From NCBI GenBank assembly GCA_031273705.1, contig JAISRJ010000334.1:1-8817 (forward strand): 8,817 bases of DNA, in the 5' to 3' direction. Origin of the DNA: Clostridiales bacterium. Lineage in GTDB: Bacteria > Bacillota > Clostridia > Lachnospirales > WQUN01. The notes under the pieces were generated by a model. It was given only the letters and a program-made list of their open reading frames with translations, was not told the DNA's origin and searched no databases. Positions 4,979-8,817 of this stretch are shown here, one piece after another (positions within the stretch are counted from its first letter, which is position 1; each line of letters starts with the position of its first letter). The position numbers and the translations under genes are program-made.

Positions 4979-7030
4979 ATGACTGACAATATCTGGTTGG
5001 TAATTTGGTCGCTGTACGAAATTGACTCGAAACATATAAGTATTATAAAGACTCTAACTAACCGAGGAATCGTAAATTCTGTATGCGGGCGCGGTAATCC
5101 CAATACTTTTCAAAAGGAATTGGAAGAAAAGGGCGTTTGGAATTCACTTGTTTTTCCATCCGTGGATTCATCCCCCGTTTCGATTGCCGATCGAGTGCGG
5201 CGCATAATAAGAAATGCGCGATTAAAGCCGGAGTATACGCTATATGTTGACACTAACTTATTTAATCGTCACGTCTGCGAAAAGCTTATGCCCGACATCT
5301 CCGCGGCAGGCCCTGACGAATTGCCCGAATTGGTTAAGCTGCCTCAATTATCAGGCTATAATGATAAATTACATATTCGTTTAGCGCAATATAAACTTAC
5401 AAAACTCATAGATACAAATACTCTGCAGGTCAGCCCCACCTTTTTGTCGCAATGTGATATTAATTGCTCGTTATCCGTTTGCGAACCGTATCAGAAAGCA
5501 CTTGAAAATCTTCTGCAATCCTCGTCACGGCTTAACTATACCGGGTCTCACGTTACCCCTACGGTTTTACGGTATTTGATGCGCGACGAATCTATTAATT
5601 GCGGATGTATTCTGCTTGAATCTAACCTGTTTGAAAGCGTTGAGCCGATAGTTGCGGGGTTTTACGCTATAAAAAACGGAAACATTGTACATATGGTGTT
5701 CTCGAACGATATAATTAATGTGCCCGGTGTCGATCAATGGACGTACGCTGAATTGGGGTATCTGCCGTTTAGACAATCGGTTAATTGCGTGGGGGAACTG
5801 ACGCATGACGCCCGCCCGCCGTGGATTAATGTAGTTTCTTATGATTCGGGTGAAGATACGACAGCCCCCGCCCGATTACTGATAAGAGGCTATAATGAAC
5901 TAAAATCGATTGCCGAGAACTTGGTTGGAGCCGACAATTTACATATTGAAACAGAATTTTTTGATGTGCCGACATCCATAACCTACGCGACTTATTGTCT
6001 AAAGTATAGCGCGGAACAAAATAATTTGCTTAAATCAATGCCATTGCTTGGCGAAAATGTTTTTTCCGCGAAGATGTTCTCCGGGGAATATGATTATGTT
6101 TTGATCAGCATTTTATCCGAATGCGAAATGCAGAAGTTCATGCCCAGGCGTTCGGGCACTCCGCCAGCTTATTTGCCCAGGGAATATTTGGATAAAATGA
6201 CAGGGAGTTTCTTTAACAAGTATGAAAATTATGTTTACAGCGACGACGATTTTGAGGATGCGCTACGCGAAATATGCGGCAGTTTACCGCAAAATACGTC
6301 GCTGGTAATAATGACCGCCCCAGAGACGGAATTTGTTTCTCATTCAATCAAAGAGCAGGAACTGATCGTTACCGATTATCAGCGGCGGTTCAGATATAAC
6401 ATCATTGCTGAGGATATTGTTCGGGAATTTCCGAATGCCTATTTATTGGATATCAGACCATATTATCAAACGGCGGAGGACTTTGGTAATAGGAGGGCTG
6501 ATATAGAGGCGGCAAAGGTATTATGCGCTATTATGGGCGTTGAGCCAATAAAAGTGGCAATTGCCACGAACATTACCGATGAAGTAGAATCCCAAACAAT
6601 GACTAAGGAAGAGACAGAATCTAAGCCAGAGATTGCTACGGAGGCAGAATCGGAAGCGGCGATTGCAGTCGAGACAAAACCTGAAGCGGCGATTACACTC
6701 GAGACAAAACCTGAAGTCGCGGTTGTAACGGCGACAGACTCCGAAGCAGTTATACCGGATAATATTAAATCTCTGTCCAATGTTTCGGAATCAACGGAAA
6801 CTGTAAATGTAAAACTGGATCACGATGGGGATCAGTCCGTATTAATCTATAATATATTCAAGATTATGGATGCTTATCTTAATAAGAATCCCAGCAAAAT
6901 TGAGTTGCGCGATATAGACTTGATTATTGGAGACGACATATATATAACCTGTAAATCCGGCTCGCTAACCGCTAACTTTTCACAGCGGGCGTTTGATAAA
7001 ATAGTAATCGCGTTGGCAGAGCTGAAATAG
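4979..7030 (+). CDS. FkbH-like multidomain protein with degenerate HAD domain
   Basis: 683 residues; GGGAGA lies 6 bases before the ATG. No signal peptide or membrane segment, so probably cytoplasmic. Residues 5-110 align by eye with the HAD-IIIC phosphatase domain of FkbH proteins (LTNRGIVNSVCGRGN, and VDTNLFNRHVCEKLMPDI for the usual iDDnpfEre...lP). The nucleophile motif DLDnT is SLYEI (S11, Y13), the motif III Lys appears to be V67, and in the last motif only D91 survives. Residues 160-285 match the FkbH acetyltransferase-like part (SSRLNYTGSHVTPTVLRYL, VPGVDQWTYAELG, PPWIN). Residues about 297-520 look like an SGNH-type fold with its usual catalytic residues not evident. Four decapeptide repeats (550-589) lead to an unrecognised C-terminal domain (609-683). 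Relatives load glyceryl units for polyketides or act in surface-glycan loci. No such genes are nearby, and the missing catalytic residues argue against phosphatase activity. The function is unknown. Confidence 0.68.
   Translation: MTDNIWLVIWSLYEIDSKHISIIKTLTNRGIVNSVCGRGNPNTFQKELEEKGVWNSLVFPSVDSSPVSIADRVRRIIRNARLKPEYTLYVDTNLFNRHVCEKLMPDISAAGPDELPELVKLPQLSGYNDKLHIRLAQYKLTKLIDTNTLQVSPTFLSQCDINCSLSVCEPYQKALENLLQSSSRLNYTGSHVTPTVLRYLMRDESINCGCILLESNLFESVEPIVAGFYAIKNGNIVHMVFSNDIINVPGVDQWTYAELGYLPFRQSVNCVGELTHDARPPWINVVSYDSGEDTTAPARLLIRGYNELKSIAENLVGADNLHIETEFFDVPTSITYATYCLKYSAEQNNLLKSMPLLGENVFSAKMFSGEYDYVLISILSECEMQKFMPRRSGTPPAYLPREYLDKMTGSFFNKYENYVYSDDDFEDALREICGSLPQNTSLVIMTAPETEFVSHSIKEQELIVTDYQRRFRYNIIAEDIVREFPNAYLLDIRPYYQTAEDFGNRRADIEAAKVLCAIMGVEPIKVAIATNITDEVESQTMTKEETESKPEIATEAESEAAIAVETKPEAAITLETKPEVAVVTATDSEAVIPDNIKSLSNVSESTETVNVKLDHDGDQSVLIYNIFKIMDAYLNKNPSKIELRDIDLIIGDDIYITCKSGSLTANFSQRAFDKIVIALAELK
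6626..6745 (+). repeat. Four in-frame 30-bp tandem repeats (decapeptide linker)
   Basis: The units are 6626-6655, 6656-6685, 6686-6715 and 6716-6745. They encode PEIATEAESE, AAIAVETKPE, AAITLETKPE and VAVVTATDSE. The middle two units are nearly identical as DNA, the outer two diverged. They form an acidic, Thr/Ala-rich flexible linker between the SGNH-like region and the C-terminal domain of the FkbH-like protein. The repeat number may vary between strains by slippage. Confidence 0.85.
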
Positions 7031-7057
7031 TGACCAATTGTCAATAACATCTCACTT

Positions 7058-7084
7058 CGCGGCAATTACGCGGTACTTGCCGCG
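7058..7084. repeat. GC-rich hairpin downstream of the FkbH-like gene
   Basis: Perfect arms CGCGGCAA (7058-7065) and TTGCCGCG (7077-7084) enclose an 11-base loop. Pairing extends outward with a bulge to CAC (7053-7055 area) and GTG (7089-7091). No U-tract follows on either strand, so it is not itself an intrinsic terminator. It may be a processing or stability element of the 3' end. Confidence 0.55.
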
Positions 7085-7140
7085 GAATGTGAACGACTCC
7101 CAGGTGGCGGGGTTTCTTGTAAAACCTATCGCTATATATC

Positions 7141-7173
7141 AAGCCCACACCGAAAAAATTCTGTGTGGGCTTT
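7141..7173 (+). terminator. Probable terminator of the FkbH-like gene
   Basis: A perfect 10-bp stem (AAGCCCACAC, 7141-7150, with GTGTGGGCTT, 7163-7172) and a 12-base loop begin about 110 bases after the stop codon. Only three T follow on the plus strand, so termination may be partial, or the element may act mainly as a 3'-end stabiliser. Confidence 0.62.
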
Positions 7174-7406
7174 GGCGGTTGCTCAGCCAAATTATTTTGC
7201 AATTTACGTCTTTCTTTCGAGCTTATGGACAGCTAAAATATCTACAAAGAATTATTCGTCCTTAACGCTAATTTCAGTTAAATGCTTCCATTTGCTCCCT
7301 GTACATCCACGCTGGTCTACGCCGCCAAACATAATATTTTGTGAAATTTTCCAAAATCTTAATCCGTTTTTAATATACTTTTAGCTTGTTTTTTATTAAT
7401 TCTACG

Positions 7407-7429
7407 TATACTCTTTTAGTATGAGTATA
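7407..7429. promoter_or_regulatory. Inverted repeat just upstream of the adaptor gene
   Basis: Perfect arms TATACTC (7407-7413) and GAGTATA (7423-7429) are separated by 9 bases and end 18 bases before the ATG at 7448. TATACT within the left arm resembles a -10 element, but the nearest -35-like TTGTTT (7387-7392) is only 14 bases away, so a promoter is not established. An operator or a leader stem-loop close to the ribosome site are the two readings. Confidence 0.4.
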
Positions 7430-7447
7430 GATAGTTGAGGAGGATAT

Positions 7448-8817
7448 ATGCAAAAACAGAAATTTAATCCTAGGAAACTCATAAAACCCTTGATAATTAT
7501 TGCGATTATTGGGGCAATTGGATTCGGGGGATACACAGTGTTTAAATATTTTCAAGAATCACAGCGAATGGCTATGATGGCTCAATTTGCTGGGCGAACA
7601 CAAATAGAACGCGCGGAGAAATCAGACATAAAGGAACTGGTCAGCGCGTCCGGCGTAATAGCTCTAAACAACGAAGAATCGATTTATGGGGCAAACGGAG
7701 AACGCGTTTCCGAAGTACTTGTGGAAGTTGGCGATATTGTTGAAAAGGATCAGATTATTGTCTACTATGACATTGAAGATAAGCGCGATGAGTTGGAAAA
7801 GCAGATTCAGCAAGCTGAAATAAATCTGCGTAACCAAGAATTATCTTTAAAAAGCATGGTCGCGCCCGTTGGCGAATCCGAGTTGCGTCAATTGCAGACC
7901 GGCGTTGACAGTTCCGACAAGTCACTATATGACGCGCAAAATACTGTGGCTTCCACAGAAATAAAAATAGAAGATCAAAGGGAAGCTATATCCCGTGCGC
8001 AAGAAGATGTTATAAAGGCCCAGCAGGATATTGACAAGGCGCAATCGGATATTGACGAAGCAGAAGAAGAGAAATCGAAGCAGCAACAGTTATTAAATGT
8101 GGACGGAATCTCTTTAGATGAATTCAAACAGTATGAGAAAGCTGTCGAAACCGCAAATGACGCCAAAGTTAAAGCGGAAGACGCTAAAGTTACGGCTGAA
8201 CTCGCTGTGACAAACGCACAAAACACTTTGCGAGATTTAGAACGAACTTTAGAATCCAATCAAAAAAGCGTTACTTCTGCGGAACAAAACCTTAAAAACG
8301 CCGAATTAAATCTTTCTGAAGCTACAATCACGCTAAAAGACGAAGCTGATCGTATAAACTATGAAAAACAACAAAATCAAATAACTCTGACACAATTAGA
8401 TTTGGAAGATTATCGTAAACAATTGGAAGATATTACAGAAAACACTACTACCCCTTTAGCGGGTACGGTTACGTCCGTCGGCGTGTCACGAGGTAAAACC
8501 GTTGACGCCTCGACAGTGTTAGTTACAATCGCGGATTTTAATGACTTAATAGTAACTGCTGATATTTCTGAGTACGACATACCCAAGTTGGCAATCGGTC
8601 AGCCCGTTGCAATGACATCTGATGGTATCGCTGATGCTACATATACAGGTAAAGTTACGAAAATAGGAGACTCCGCTGTCTCCGCAAGCGCGTCCAGCGG
8701 AACATCCACCACTGTTCCCGTCGAGATCGCGTTCGACACTGTCCCCAAAGATTTAAAACCCGGCTTTAATCTGGAATTGGAGATTACTGTCAACCATAAC
8801 CCAGAAGCCGTAACGGT
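7448..8817 (+). CDS. Membrane-anchored adaptor protein, HlyD/MacA/YknX class (3' end outside window)
   Basis: The frame is open from ATG 7448 to the right edge (456 codons seen). AGGAGG lies 4 bases upstream. A short basic N-terminus and a hydrophobic segment (residues about 12-31) form a membrane anchor. Residues 55-108 are the first half of a lipoyl-like domain (SASGVIALNNEESIYGANGE, then VLVEVGDIVEKDQIIVYYD). Residues about 110-330 are a long Gln/Glu/Ala/Asp-rich coiled-coil hairpin. Residues 334-362 close the lipoyl-like domain (TTPLAGTVTSVGVSRGKTV). A beta-barrel domain follows (about 363-450, IADFNDLIVTADISEYDI onward). This is the layout of adaptors that pair with MacB/YknYZ-type ABC exporters for peptides, antibiotics or other compounds. 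The ATPase and permease genes would be expected just beyond the right edge but are not visible. The substrate is unknown. The coiled coil is long for a Gram-positive YknX-type protein. Confidence 0.88.
   Translation, partial: MQKQKFNPRKLIKPLIIIAIIGAIGFGGYTVFKYFQESQRMAMMAQFAGRTQIERAEKSDIKELVSASGVIALNNEESIYGANGERVSEVLVEVGDIVEKDQIIVYYDIEDKRDELEKQIQQAEINLRNQELSLKSMVAPVGESELRQLQTGVDSSDKSLYDAQNTVASTEIKIEDQREAISRAQEDVIKAQQDIDKAQSDIDEAEEEKSKQQQLLNVDGISLDEFKQYEKAVETANDAKVKAEDAKVTAELAVTNAQNTLRDLERTLESNQKSVTSAEQNLKNAELNLSEATITLKDEADRINYEKQQNQITLTQLDLEDYRKQLEDITENTTTPLAGTVTSVGVSRGKTVDASTVLVTIADFNDLIVTADISEYDIPKLAIGQPVAMTSDGIADATYTGKVTKIGDSAVSASASSGTSTTVPVEIAFDTVPKDLKPGFNLELEITVNHNPEAVT

Larger units (their letters stand above)
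7031..7447. other. Intergenic region after the FkbH-like gene
   Basis: About 417 bases with no gene I can support. It holds a strong GC-rich hairpin (7054-7091), a small stem GGTTT/AAACC near 7110-7125, a terminator-like stem-loop (7141-7173), an AT-rich stretch with no clear feature (about 7175-7400), and an inverted repeat before the adaptor gene (7407-7429). Short frames here lack ribosome sites and protein character. One exception, weak, is the minus-strand stretch 7052-7138 discussed as a finding. Confidence 0.55.

Noticed and set aside
7975..8259. Minus-strand frame opposite the adaptor coiled coil
   Set aside because: Its Ser/Ala/Phe-rich translation is the antisense shadow of the Glu/Ala/Lys-rich coiled coil; it has no ribosome site.

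Overview
The window looks like chromosome from a low-to-mid GC Gram-positive bacterium, most likely a Clostridia-type Bacillota. The reasons are strong GGAGG ribosome sites, consensus TTGACA/TATAAT-like promoters, a lipoprotein-type substrate-binding protein in an ABC operon, a PII domain of Bacillus NrgB type, and an HlyD-like adaptor like those found with Gram-positive MacAB/YknXYZ exporters. The assignment rests on protein resemblance only. No mobile element, tRNA, rRNA or CRISPR array was seen.

Region 1 (1-2763, minus strand) is a polyamine ABC importer operon in the order potA-potB-potC-potD. Each gene overlaps the next by 4 to 11 bases, and potD runs off the left edge after 20 codons. 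It has a near-consensus promoter at 2735-2763. An 11-bp-arm inverted repeat (2723-2752) lies over the -10 element and is a good operator candidate.

Region 2 (2808-4845, minus strand) is one gene with its control region. It encodes an ammonium channel (Amt) fused through an Ala/Pro/Glu-rich linker to a complete PII (GlnK/GlnB) signalling domain. A 12-bp-stem terminator follows the gene. About 240 bases upstream lie a consensus promoter and, within about ten bases of its expected start, an intrinsic terminator. This suggests attenuation or a very short leader RNA. A 10-bp stem also lies just before the ribosome site.

Region 3 (4871-7173, plus strand) is a divergently transcribed 683-residue protein. 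Its first 285 residues follow the FkbH (HAD-IIIC plus acetyltransferase-like) layout, but almost every catalytic HAD position is substituted. An SGNH-like stretch, four copies of a decapeptide repeat and an unrecognised C-terminal domain follow. A stable hairpin and a terminator-like stem-loop come after the gene.

Region 4 (7407 to the end, plus strand) is the start of a membrane-anchored periplasmic-adaptor-type protein (HlyD/MacA/YknX class) with a long coiled coil. It is cut by the right edge, and its ABC partners would be expected further right.

Taken together, regions 1 and 2 handle uptake of nitrogen compounds (polyamines and ammonium). Nothing ties the FkbH-like gene functionally to its neighbours except the shared divergent control region. 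The most unusual items are the Amt-PII fusion with its leader terminator, the degenerate FkbH-like protein, and the palindrome over the pot promoter.
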